DNA from: Novosphingobium sp. UBA6272
GTDB lineage: Bacteria > Pseudomonadota > Alphaproteobacteria > Sphingomonadales > Sphingomonadaceae
Direction: 5' to 3'
NCBI RefSeq assembly: GCF_002440635.1
Contig: NZ_DJUW01000035.1
Location: forward strand, 1-64,000
Length of the DNA: 64,000 nt
The translations under genes were made by a program, and so were the position numbers. Below are positions 16,814 through 24,081 of the stretch, piece after piece (positions within the stretch are counted from its first letter, which is position 1; each line of letters begins with the position of its first letter). The notes below the pieces were generated by a model, which saw nothing but the letters and a program-made list of their open reading frames with translations, made no database searches and was not told where the DNA came from.

Positions 16814-17266
16814 ATGACCAGAAATCAAAAATACGCTGCCGTTCTCGCGCTTCTTGCTGGCACAGTCGGCGTGGGCTACGTGCTGGCGGACGAAGCTCCG
16901 GCGGATTTGAAGGTTGTTGAAGCCCCGAAACCTGCGGTCCCTGCCTCACCGGCACCCGCGCCAACTTCTGGCACTGAAGACCGTGCCCACATGGACGGCA
17001 TGAAGCACGGTGCGCAAGAGATGCACGGCGAAATGATGCAGGACCACCAGATGGGAATGCAGAACATGCCGCAGCAGGACATGGGCGGGATGGCGCCGCA
17101 AGGCGGCTCCGCCGCCATGCCGATGCAGCCGGGCAAGGATTGTTGCGCCGGCAAGGGCATGAAGCCCGCAGCCAAGCCCAAGCCCAAGCCGATGCCATCG
17201 GCTGACAAGCCCATGCCGATGCCTTCGCCGGACAAGCCAATGCCAATGCCGATGGAGGACATGTAG
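16814..17266 (+). CDS. Small secreted Met/Pro/Lys-rich protein, ADE-P-K family (copy 3)
   Basis: A 150-residue protein with a signal peptide ending YVLADE and the mature start ADEAPADLKVVEAPKP shared in form with the products at 1547 and 6904. The middle is very rich in Met, His and Gln (MHGEMMQDHQMGMQNM), followed by PGKDCCAGKG and a C-terminal ladder of Lys-Pro-Met-Pro repeats. Likely a periplasmic soft-metal ligand (inference). CAGGAGATG precedes the ATG at 16814, which is preferred over a frame start at 16748. TACGTA is 87 bases upstream, suggesting it is transcribed separately from the Csp operon. Confidence 0.8.
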   Translation: MTRNQKYAAVLALLAGTVGVGYVLADEAPADLKVVEAPKPAVPASPAPAPTSGTEDRAHMDGMKHGAQEMHGEMMQDHQMGMQNMPQQDMGGMAPQGGSAAMPMQPGKDCCAGKGMKPAAKPKPKPMPSADKPMPMPSPDKPMPMPMEDM

Positions 17267-17354
17267 GTTCTGGCTCAATGAATTTAGCAACTTTGCGGCC
17301 CGCGCGCGGCGATGAAGCGGCCGAGCATGGGTTTCTGGTCAGTCTGAAGATGTC

Positions 17355-18587
17355 GTGGCGACTGATGGTCTTGTGCCTATATTCAACACCAACGTAGGCA
17401 AGCAACTGATCGCAGTAACGGCGCTACAACGCTCAACAACCGTCCGCATCATGCCGGCGATGCTGGCGATCGCGGCCGCTGCTGCGGCACAAACCGCCTT
17501 TCTGCCGTTGCTTTCTGGCTTGGTTGAAGCTCCCGGAACGCCCCAGCCAGGCAGTCACCAAGTCCATCTCGCCGTTTTGGGCGCGATCTTTCCACTTGGC
17601 GGGATGCTCACGGCGCCCTTGTGGGGCGCGCTATCCGATCGTGGCAACTTACGCGCGATCCTGGTCATCGCGGTCGCCACGCTTGCTACGACAACGGCGC
17701 TTACGGGTGCGACTTCGCTTAATGCTTTGTACCTGTTGCGCATATTCGCGGGTATAGCGTTCGGAGCTGTGGTTCCCCTCTGCCTGCTTGTCGGAAAACA
17801 GGCCGCTCTCGACTCCAAAGTGCGGGCTCGCCAGTTCACGATGTTGACTGCATCCCTCTTTCTTGGCGATTTCGCTGGCCCGTTGCTTGCTGAAGCATCC
17901 GCGCGCATTTCGCCGCAGCTGCCGCTCCTGTCATTAGGGATTGCTGTCGCCGGCGTTGCCTTCGCACTCGCATTGGCCCCCGCGCCGAATATTCACTGGC
18001 AAGTCGAGCCTGCGCTTGTGACTGGCCGCCAAGATTCAAGAATACTGGTGCTGACGTTATTGGGCCTGACAATTGTCGGCACCGGCGGCTTGTCCGCAGT
18101 CCACCTTAGCCTGGTAATGCATCATCCCGAGGCATTACCAGGCCGCGAGCAGATCGCGTGGATGCTTAGCCTTTGCGGGCTTGCCATGTTGGCGGCGCAA
18201 GCCTTCCACGCCAAGCTTGGGTGGCTGGAAACCAAACCGGCTCGTTTAGCCGGAGGCATGTTGCTTCTGCTCGGAGTCGCACTCTCGCTCTTCCCTCTCG
18301 CCCAGTCGAAGCCGATGATTGCCGCCACCGTCTTTACCGCTGGCTGGAGCGCCGCTTCCTTGCGCCTCATCGCCAGTTTCTGGATCAGCGCACCTCGTGG
18401 CGACGCAGGCCTGCGCCTTGGCATCCAGCACGGTGTTGCGAGCGTCGGTCAGGTTTCTGTGCCTTTGGCGATGGCATTATCGCCCAGCGAATGGCATCGA
18501 ACGGTGCTCTGGACCACAAGCCTCATTTGCCTCGTCTTGTTACCCGCAGTGTATTTGGTCTGGCGAAGGACGGCGCTCCTAACCTGA
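17355..18587 (+). CDS. Major facilitator superfamily transporter
   Basis: A protein of about 410 residues with roughly 12 membrane helices. The signature between helices 2 and 3, APLWGALSDRGNLR, is the MFS motif A. The GTG start at 17355 gives an extra 32 polar residues; an ATG at 17451 (MPAMLAI) leads straight into the first helix and may be the true start. Substrate unknown. It follows the Met-rich secreted protein by 88 bases and converges with the receiver gene. Confidence 0.8.
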   Translation: MATDGLVPIFNTNVGKQLIAVTALQRSTTVRIMPAMLAIAAAAAAQTAFLPLLSGLVEAPGTPQPGSHQVHLAVLGAIFPLGGMLTAPLWGALSDRGNLRAILVIAVATLATTTALTGATSLNALYLLRIFAGIAFGAVVPLCLLVGKQAALDSKVRARQFTMLTASLFLGDFAGPLLAEASARISPQLPLLSLGIAVAGVAFALALAPAPNIHWQVEPALVTGRQDSRILVLTLLGLTIVGTGGLSAVHLSLVMHHPEALPGREQIAWMLSLCGLAMLAAQAFHAKLGWLETKPARLAGGMLLLLGVALSLFPLAQSKPMIAATVFTAGWSAASLRLIASFWISAPRGDAGLRLGIQHGVASVGQVSVPLAMALSPSEWHRTVLWTTSLICLVLLPAVYLVWRRTALLT

Positions 18588-18601
18588 TCCGCCCCGCCTT
18601 C

Positions 18602-19048
18602 CTAGCAACCGCAGTCTGGGACGATGTCGCCTGACTCAACACAATCTCCAGCCTTGGCGCATCCGCACAAGCGGGACAGCGCCTCGAGAATGGGCCCGCG
18701 AATGAACGGTTTCTGGATGACCTGCGCGTAGCCGCAGGCATGAGCCCGCGACTCCAGACCTTTGGTACAAGATGCGGTTATGAGGATCGCGGAACCGTTC
18801 CAACCCCTGGCTCTGATAGCAGTAAGGAGGCTCAGCCCATCGAGGTCCGGCATGCTGTAGTCGGCAATCATGCAGTCGGCCGACAGAGCACCGGGATCGG
18901 CTAGCAAGGCCGAAGCCGAGGTGTAGCTATGCGGTTCATAGCCTTTCGCATGCAGCAAGAGCTGCAACGACCGGCGTACGCTGGCCTCGTCGTCGGTGAC
19001 GAGGACCTTGTACCGCTTTTCGCCAGATTCGCTCAGACTTGTGGACAT
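18602..19048 (-). CDS. Stand-alone CheY-like receiver with Cys-rich tail
   Basis: A 148-residue receiver with acidic pocket Asp19/Asp20, phospho-acceptor Asp63 (IADYSMPDLDG), Thr91/Ser93 (LITASC) and Lys113 (QKPF). No output domain follows; the C terminus holds several Cys (LCGCAKAGDC, DCGC). It is downstream of fixJ, and a TACGTA palindrome lies 68 bases before its start. A target of FixJ that can accept phosphate would be placed to act as a feedback sink, or the Cys tail may bind metal; both are inference. Confidence 0.85.
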   Translation of the reverse strand: MSTSLSESGEKRYKVLVTDDEASVRRSLQLLLHAKGYEPHSYTSASALLADPGALSADCMIADYSMPDLDGLSLLTAIRARGWNGSAILITASCTKGLESRAHACGYAQVIQKPFIRGPILEALSRLCGCAKAGDCVESGDIVPDCGC

Positions 19049-19115
19049 GGACCCTGATGCTGAAATTCGAGAGTTAGCCTCCCGCAGAAATCACAGGTAT
19101 GACGGAAAGCGTCTT

Positions 19116-19121
19116 TACGTA
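19116..19121. promoter_or_regulatory. TACGTA palindrome, candidate FixJ-type site
   Basis: Reads TTTACGTAAA, symmetric over 10 bases. It lies between fixJ (stop at 19148) and the receiver gene (start 19048, minus), 68 bases before the latter. Confidence 0.65.
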
Positions 19122-19147
19122 AATATCGCAGATAGTCCGGTCCCGCG

Positions 19148-19756
19148 CTATAGGCCTGCCGCAAAAGCTATCCGAAGCAAGTCGGACAGACTGTGCACAT
19201 CCAGTTTGTGCATCAGACTTGCGCGGTGAACCTCGACGGTTCGTGACGAGCACCCCAAATCATAGGCAATTGTCTTGTTCGGATAGCCTTTGGCTAGACC
19301 CACTAGGATCTCGCGTTCGCGCGGAGTGAGGGCCGCTATCCGCGTACGTGCCTCGCGCTCTTCCAGTTCGCGGTTGTCGCTCCGTTCTAGCCGCGTGAAT
19401 GCTCGCTCGAGTGCCGCAAGAAGAGCTGCCTTTTCGAACGGCTTTTCGAGGAACTCGACTGCTCCGGCCTTCATCGCCTGCACGGCAACGGTTACGTCTC
19501 CATGCCCCGTAAGAACTATGACCGGCATATCGATGCCGCAGTCTGCCATGGCGGACTGAACCTGCAAGCCGTCCATTTCAGGCATGCGGACATCGAGCAG
19601 GACACACCCTTTCGGCTCAGCCTTGGCCCGTTTCAGAAATTCGGTTCCCGAATGGTATGGCAGCACCTTGTAGCCTGCGCGCGACAGCACAAATCCGGCT
19701 GACTTGCGAATGGCTTCTTCGTCATCGACGAGGTGAACGATGCGACTATCCCCCAT
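19148..19756 (-). CDS. fixJ: FixJ-type response regulator
   Basis: A 202-residue two-domain regulator. The receiver has VDDEEAIRKS and phospho-acceptor Asp55 (LLDVRMPEMDG), with LTGHGDV and KPFE. The LuxR/FixJ helix-turn-helix is near 140-202: LTPREREILVGLAKGYPNKTIA and RTVEVHRA. It overlaps the end of fixL by 11 bases, so both proteins are coupled. FixJ proteins bind sites with GTAMGTAG; seven TACGTA palindromes lie in this window. No fixK gene is present, so direct control is likely for the genes here. Confidence 0.9.
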   Translation of the reverse strand: MGDSRIVHLVDDEEAIRKSAGFVLSRAGYKVLPYHSGTEFLKRAKAEPKGCVLLDVRMPEMDGLQVQSAMADCGIDMPVIVLTGHGDVTVAVQAMKAGAVEFLEKPFEKAALLAALERAFTRLERSDNRELEEREARTRIAALTPREREILVGLAKGYPNKTIAYDLGCSSRTVEVHRASLMHKLDVHSLSDLLRIAFAAGL

Positions 19757-21287
19757 CTAATTCCTCCGCGGAAGCATGAATCAAGGTGAAATGAAACCGG
19801 GTGCCGCCGTTCTCCGGATACTCGGCCCAGATACTCCCGCCATGAGCCTCGACGATCGTCCGGCAAATCGACAGACCCAACCCCATCCCGTCTTGCTTGC
19901 TGCTGACAAATGCCTCGAACAGGCGTGGCCGGATTTCTGAAGCGATACCCGAACCGGTGTCCTGTACGACGACCTCTACGAACCCATCGGACCGGAGCCT
20001 GGTTTCGATCGACAAATCCCGGATTTGCGCCGTCCGCATGGCGTCGATCGCGTTTCGCATGAGATTGACAAGAACCTGCTGGATCTGGACGCGGTCCACT
20101 AGCACCGGCGTTGCCCTAGGATCGAAGGTGAACAATGGACGGACGCCGCGTTCTCTCGCACCAGCCAGCGCCAGACGCCCGGCATCCTCAATCAGGCCTG
20201 GTAGTTCTTCGAGGCGCTTATCAACCTCACCTCGTGAGACGAATTCACGCAACCTGCGGACGATGTCGCCCGCCCGGAACGTCTCGTGCGCAGCCTCTGT
20301 CAGTGCTTCGCGCATGATCGTTGCGGGTTCGTCCGTCGCCGCGACAAGCATATCGCGCACCTCCTCCAGGTAGTTTGCGACTGCTGTCAAAGGCTGGTTA
20401 AGTTCGTGGGCAAGGGTAGAGGCCATTGTGCCCATGGCGCTGAGTCGCGAGACGTGAACCAGTTCCGCTTGCAGCTCCTTGAGCTGCAGCTCGTCTTGTT
20501 CTTTCGCGGTCAGATCGCGGATGAAGCCTGTAAATATCCGTTCGCCATCCTTGCCTGCTTCACCGACCGAAAGTTCGAGCGGAAACGTTGTTCCATTGCT
20601 GCGTTGACCGGTCACCACCCTGCCAATCCCGATGATCCGCTTCTCACCGGTCGTGCAGTAGTGCTTGAGATAGTCGTCGTGGCGTTCGCGATCCGGAGAT
20701 GGCATGAGGCGCGAAACGTTCGCCCCGATCAGTTCTTTCTCCTCATAGCCGAACAATCGTTCAGCAGCGGCACTGAAGGAAGAAATCCGGCCACGTTCAT
20801 CGATCACGATCATGGCATCAGGAACGGTCGCCAGGATCGAGTTCAGGTGCTGTTCGCGCGCCTCCATTGCCGCGCGGATCGCGGCTTCCTCGGTGACGTC
20901 GCGAACGATGCAAAAATAGCCCAGCAATCGACCTTGATTATGAAGGGCTGCAATGGAAAGATGGGCCAGATACTCCATACCTGATTGGCGAACGCGCCAG
21001 CCGTTGCGTTCAAACGAGGGGCCGCGCCGAGCGGCATCCAAGTCTGCCGCGGGCTGACCAGAGGCTATTTCGTCGGGTGCGTAAAAGATCTCGTGATTCT
21101 GGCCCTTAACATCGGCCAGGCTCCAGTGTTCAGCACCCCCTTCATCGTCGCTGAGCGCTAGGATTCTGCCAACGTCATCGAGCAGGATAAAGATATGTCC
21201 CGGCGCGCTCTGGAAGGCGAGGCAGGCCAGCCGGGATAGTTCCGGTTGGTCGGCAAACGCGTCGGGTATGTGCCGATCGTCCGTCAT
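19746..21287 (-). CDS. fixL: FixL-type oxygen-sensor histidine kinase with heme PAS
   Basis: A 513-residue soluble kinase. Order: PAS ~20-130; PAS ~148-262; HisKA with phospho-acceptor His294 (LAHELNQPL); ATPase domain to the end (MRNAIDAM, GSGIASEI, GMGLGLSICR). The second PAS keeps the heme residues of Bradyrhizobium FixL: the proximal His is His203 in ERHDDY and the distal Arg is Arg223 in RIIGIGRVVTG. The propionate contacts appear swapped (His209, Arg217). Oxygen binding should therefore inhibit the kinase, as in FixL. There is no membrane segment. A sequence like the copper-locus ECF promoter lies 130 bases upstream. Confidence 0.9.
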   Translation of the reverse strand: MTDDRHIPDAFADQPELSRLACLAFQSAPGHIFILLDDVGRILALSDDEGGAEHWSLADVKGQNHEIFYAPDEIASGQPAADLDAARRGPSFERNGWRVRQSGMEYLAHLSIAALHNQGRLLGYFCIVRDVTEEAAIRAAMEAREQHLNSILATVPDAMIVIDERGRISSFSAAAERLFGYEEKELIGANVSRLMPSPDRERHDDYLKHYCTTGEKRIIGIGRVVTGQRSNGTTFPLELSVGEAGKDGERIFTGFIRDLTAKEQDELQLKELQAELVHVSRLSAMGTMASTLAHELNQPLTAVANYLEEVRDMLVAATDEPATIMREALTEAAHETFRAGDIVRRLREFVSRGEVDKRLEELPGLIEDAGRLALAGARERGVRPLFTFDPRATPVLVDRVQIQQVLVNLMRNAIDAMRTAQIRDLSIETRLRSDGFVEVVVQDTGSGIASEIRPRLFEAFVSSKQDGMGLGLSICRTIVEAHGGSIWAEYPENGGTRFHFTLIHASAEELDGG

Positions 21288-21416
21288 TTCGATATGGACT
21301 CGCAGTCGGTTCTACAGCAGAATCTGACCGTGCCGTGGAGAAGCAATGGTCGTTTAGTCATGGGGTGCATGGCGAATGGCTTCCACCTGTTCACGCCTTC
21401 GGGCCGTCACATCGGA

Positions 21417-21442
21417 ATACGCACCCTGCGGCTCCACCCCTC
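21417..21442 (-). promoter_or_regulatory. Candidate ECF promoter upstream of fixL
   Basis: On the minus strand: GAGGG (21442-21438), 14 bases, TGCGTAT (21423-21417). The spacing is identical to that of four copper-gene promoters in the window. The fixL ATG is 130 bases downstream. Confidence 0.5.
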
Positions 21443-21508
21443 ACATTTTTGGATTTCGAGCCTGGCTTCCGGAAATTGCGGCAAATGCCAAACTGTCCGG
21501 CCAGCATT

Positions 21509-21537
21509 ACGAGCGCCGATGGCACATCGGCGCTCGT
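21509..21537 (-). terminator. Strong hairpin after the copABpepSY operon
   Basis: Arms of 12 bases (ACGAGCGCCGAT and its complement) flank a five-base loop. It is 170 bases after the stop of the DUF411 gene on the minus strand and before the fixL promoter candidate. There is no T tract, so termination is probable but not certain. Confidence 0.45.
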
Positions 21538-21706
21538 TGGACCCAAGCCAAACGGCCCCGCCCATGGCCATCCGCAATCTTGCTGGTGGCCTCTCTGAGA
21601 AATCAGTCAAGTTCGGACGGCGGCCCCGGGGGGTGGGCCGTCATATGCAGCTGGTTTGGAGCCACGATTGCAATTGCTGCCGGACCGGATTCAAATCCAA
21701 TCGCGG

Positions 21707-22135
21707 TCAATGCCGGGCATAGATTCTCGGACCTGCCGCTCCGACAGAATAAACCTCGAAGCGCTGGGATGGCTGCCCTGCCACTTCCATCCCGGGCGAA
21801 CCGAGTGGCATGCCGCCAACCGCAAGGCCTGTTACTCCCCTTGGCCTGGCTGCGAGCGCGCGCCTGATATCTTCAACGGGAACATGACCCTCGAAGGCCA
21901 TTCCGTCGATGAGCGCGGTGTGACAGGAACGAAGATGAGGTGGGATCCCGAACCTTGCCTGAAGCGCCGAGCGGTTGGACTCGTCAACCACTCGCATGGT
22001 CTTCCCCAGCCCCTTGCGCACTTGCGCCGCCCACTTCTCGCAACAGCCGCATCCCGGATCCCGGTGCATGATTGCTGCAGTCGATGCCATTGCGGGCGAT
22101 CCCGCCAGCAGCAGTGCCAAAACAATTTTGCGCAT
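21707..22135 (-). CDS. DUF411 periplasmic metal-binding protein
   Basis: A 142-residue protein with signal peptide MRKIVLALLLAG...AMA. The family core begins MHRDPGCGCCEKWA, followed by SCHTALIDG and FEGHVPVEDI. DUF411 proteins accompany copper-resistance genes and bind copper through the CGCC and Met/His residues. The start at 22135 is chosen because the signal peptide begins there. It is the last gene of the operon copA-copB-PepSY-DUF411; 11 bases separate it from the PepSY gene. Confidence 0.85.
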   Translation of the reverse strand: MRKIVLALLLAGSPAMASTAAIMHRDPGCGCCEKWAAQVRKGLGKTMRVVDESNRSALQARFGIPPHLRSCHTALIDGMAFEGHVPVEDIRRALAARPRGVTGLAVGGMPLGSPGMEVAGQPSQRFEVYSVGAAGPRIYARH

Positions 22136-22146
22136 AAACGTTTCCC

Positions 22147-22887
22147 TTAGCTCAAAGTTGGGTTCGAGGCCGGTTTCGGCCTTTTTCGTCGAAGCGGCCA
22201 GCGCATGAACAGCAGAACCGAACCAGCAATCCCCATCGCTAGCCCGCCGATGGCGAAAGCCAGAAGCCACCAGCTGTTGAAATCCTCGTGGTTCTTCCAG
22301 TCCATGATGTGGAGCCCCCAGAAGAAGTCATAAAGCCGCCAAGTTTCGGTCCGAACGGCTGAAATCTTGCCGCTATCTGCCGCCACGAAAACACTGGTCT
22401 GATCCAGGTCGGAGAATGCAATTTGCCAAGCCGGAAGTTGCCCCCGGTAGTCTGAGCTTTCTGCAGTGATAAGCGTCGCAGTCGATGAGGGCTTTGTCGC
22501 ACTCTTCCAGGCATCGCGCGCAATCTGCGTCGCGGTTCGCGCATCGATCGAGTCCCTGATCCCGCCGGTCGCAGCGTCGAACAGCAGTGTTCCTCGCTTC
22601 GTCGTCACTTCAGCAACAGGGTGATCGCCAAGCATCCGCCAGGTAATCGTTTCGACCGGCGCCCCGGCCTGCGCGATTATCTTGCCCGGAGCGACCATGG
22701 CGGCGTCTGCCGGAACCGCTTTGAAAGCCGCCCGATCGACCAGATGCTCGCCGCGCACCTTTTCGATCGGGAGGAAGCTCATCAACGCCCCGCTCGCAAA
22801 CCAGATCAGCAATTGCGCACTGATGATCAGCGACAGCCATTTGTGAACCTTGCTTGCCCCGATATGGAGACGACGCATCGAACGCAT
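22147..22887 (-). CDS. PepSY-domain membrane protein
   Basis: A 246-residue protein with an N-terminal membrane helix (VHKWLSLIISAQLLIWFASGALMS), a periplasmic PepSY region with a propeptide-like segment, WQIAFSD and GKISAVRTETWRLYDFFWGLHIMDW, and a C-terminal helix. The HKWxS and WGLHIMDW His residues resemble those of PepSY-type iron/copper reductase-like proteins. It follows copB by 27 bases in the copper operon. A redox or assembly role for copper is inferred. Confidence 0.8.
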   Translation of the reverse strand: MRSMRRLHIGASKVHKWLSLIISAQLLIWFASGALMSFLPIEKVRGEHLVDRAAFKAVPADAAMVAPGKIIAQAGAPVETITWRMLGDHPVAEVTTKRGTLLFDAATGGIRDSIDARTATQIARDAWKSATKPSSTATLITAESSDYRGQLPAWQIAFSDLDQTSVFVAADSGKISAVRTETWRLYDFFWGLHIMDWKNHEDFNSWWLLAFAIGGLAMGIAGSVLLFMRWPLRRKRPKPASNPTLS

Positions 22888-22914
22888 CGTTTTCCCCTCA
22901 ATATTACGTCCTGA

Positions 22915-24081
22915 TCAGAACCAGAACCGCACGCCCATGACGAAATGCGGATCGGATACCTGCCCGCCGTTTGCCCGCGTAAAGCGCGCGGAATCGCCAA
23001 ACTGCCGGACCCATTCGAAGCCAATGTAGGGCGCAAATTCCTTCCTGATTTCGTATCGGAGCCGCGCACCAAGTTCCAGGTTGGACAGACCGGAGCCTAC
23101 TCCCAGTTCGGGAATGGTTTGCGCTGAAAAGTTCGCCTCCAAGCGCGGCTGCAAGATCAGCTTCTGTGTGATCCGCAGATCGTAAAAGCCTTCAATGCGG
23201 CCCCGGACTTCGCCCTTGTTTGATACAAAGGCCGCTGCGGTCACTTCGAACCAATAGGGCGCGAGGCCTTCGATGCCAATCACAGCATAGGTCCGCGATG
23301 GGTCAGGCTTCACATCGTACCGGATACCAGCCTGCAAATTCCAGTACGGCGAGATTGCCCGGGAATAGAGCCCGGACAACTCAAGGTCGTCGAGCGGTCC
23401 ACGGAACTCTCCTTCGCCTTCATACTTGAAGACGAACCGGTTGATGTCTCCGCCAAACCACGCCTCACCGTCCCAACGGTAGCTGTTCTTGTTCTTGTGG
23501 ACCACATATTCGGCAAGATCGAAGGCAACATAATGGACATTGATGCCCCCGCTTGCCTTCATCATCTTTTCGCGGGCGCGTTCCATTTCTTCCTTTGTGA
23601 AGATGCGGTCGGCGTACCAATCCGATGGCGGCGCGGGCGCGGGCGCGTTGCCCGGATCGAGGTCGGTGCCTGTTGCCGTCCCTCGGGCTTTCGCCTGCGG
23701 TGCGGACGAGACTTTCGGAGTGCAGTGACCCATCTTTGCGTGTTCCGGCGGGCAATCCGGATCGACGGCATCTCCAGCCGGGAAGGTAGCGCCCATGTCC
23801 ATGCCCGGCATTGCCTCGCCGCCGCTGCCGGGCTCAGGCGTGGCACCGGATGCTGAAGCTTCCGGGCTACGGTCGGTTGCTGGCGTACAATGTCCCATTT
23901 TCGCGTGCTCGGGGGGACACGCAGGGGAGGCCTTTTCGGCTTCCGGCTTCGCGACAGGCGCTAGCGGCTTAGGCGCTGCGGGCATGGCCGAACGGTCCAT
24001 TCCCGGCATCGATTGGGCTTGGGCAGGCACCGCGAAAGCCGATACCGCAGCACAGCCAAGCATCAGGCGGGGCAGGCTCAT
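22915..24081 (-). CDS. copB: Copper resistance protein B
   Basis: A 388-residue outer-membrane beta-barrel protein. A signal peptide is followed by a Met/His/Pro-rich region and then the CopB core (WYADRIFTKEEMERAREKMM, FRGPLDDLELSGLYSRAISPYWN, ending FVMGVRFWF). The metal-rich part holds two copies of a CPPEHAKMGHCTP unit at residues 55-67 and 110-122; one similar unit also lies in CopA. The ATG overlaps the copA stop by ATGA (24078-24081), so they are coupled. CopB sequesters copper at the outer membrane in related loci. Confidence 0.9.
   Translation of the reverse strand: MSLPRLMLGCAAVSAFAVPAQAQSMPGMDRSAMPAAPKPLAPVAKPEAEKASPACPPEHAKMGHCTPATDRSPEASASGATPEPGSGGEAMPGMDMGATFPAGDAVDPDCPPEHAKMGHCTPKVSSAPQAKARGTATGTDLDPGNAPAPAPPSDWYADRIFTKEEMERAREKMMKASGGINVHYVAFDLAEYVVHKNKNSYRWDGEAWFGGDINRFVFKYEGEGEFRGPLDDLELSGLYSRAISPYWNLQAGIRYDVKPDPSRTYAVIGIEGLAPYWFEVTAAAFVSNKGEVRGRIEGFYDLRITQKLILQPRLEANFSAQTIPELGVGSGLSNLELGARLRYEIRKEFAPYIGFEWVRQFGDSARFTRANGGQVSDPHFVMGVRFWF

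Larger units (their letters stand above)
21288..21706. other. Intergenic region between fixL and the copper operon
   Basis: 419 bases with no supported gene. They contain the fixL promoter candidate at 21417-21442 and a perfect hairpin at 21509-21537. Confidence 0.6.
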
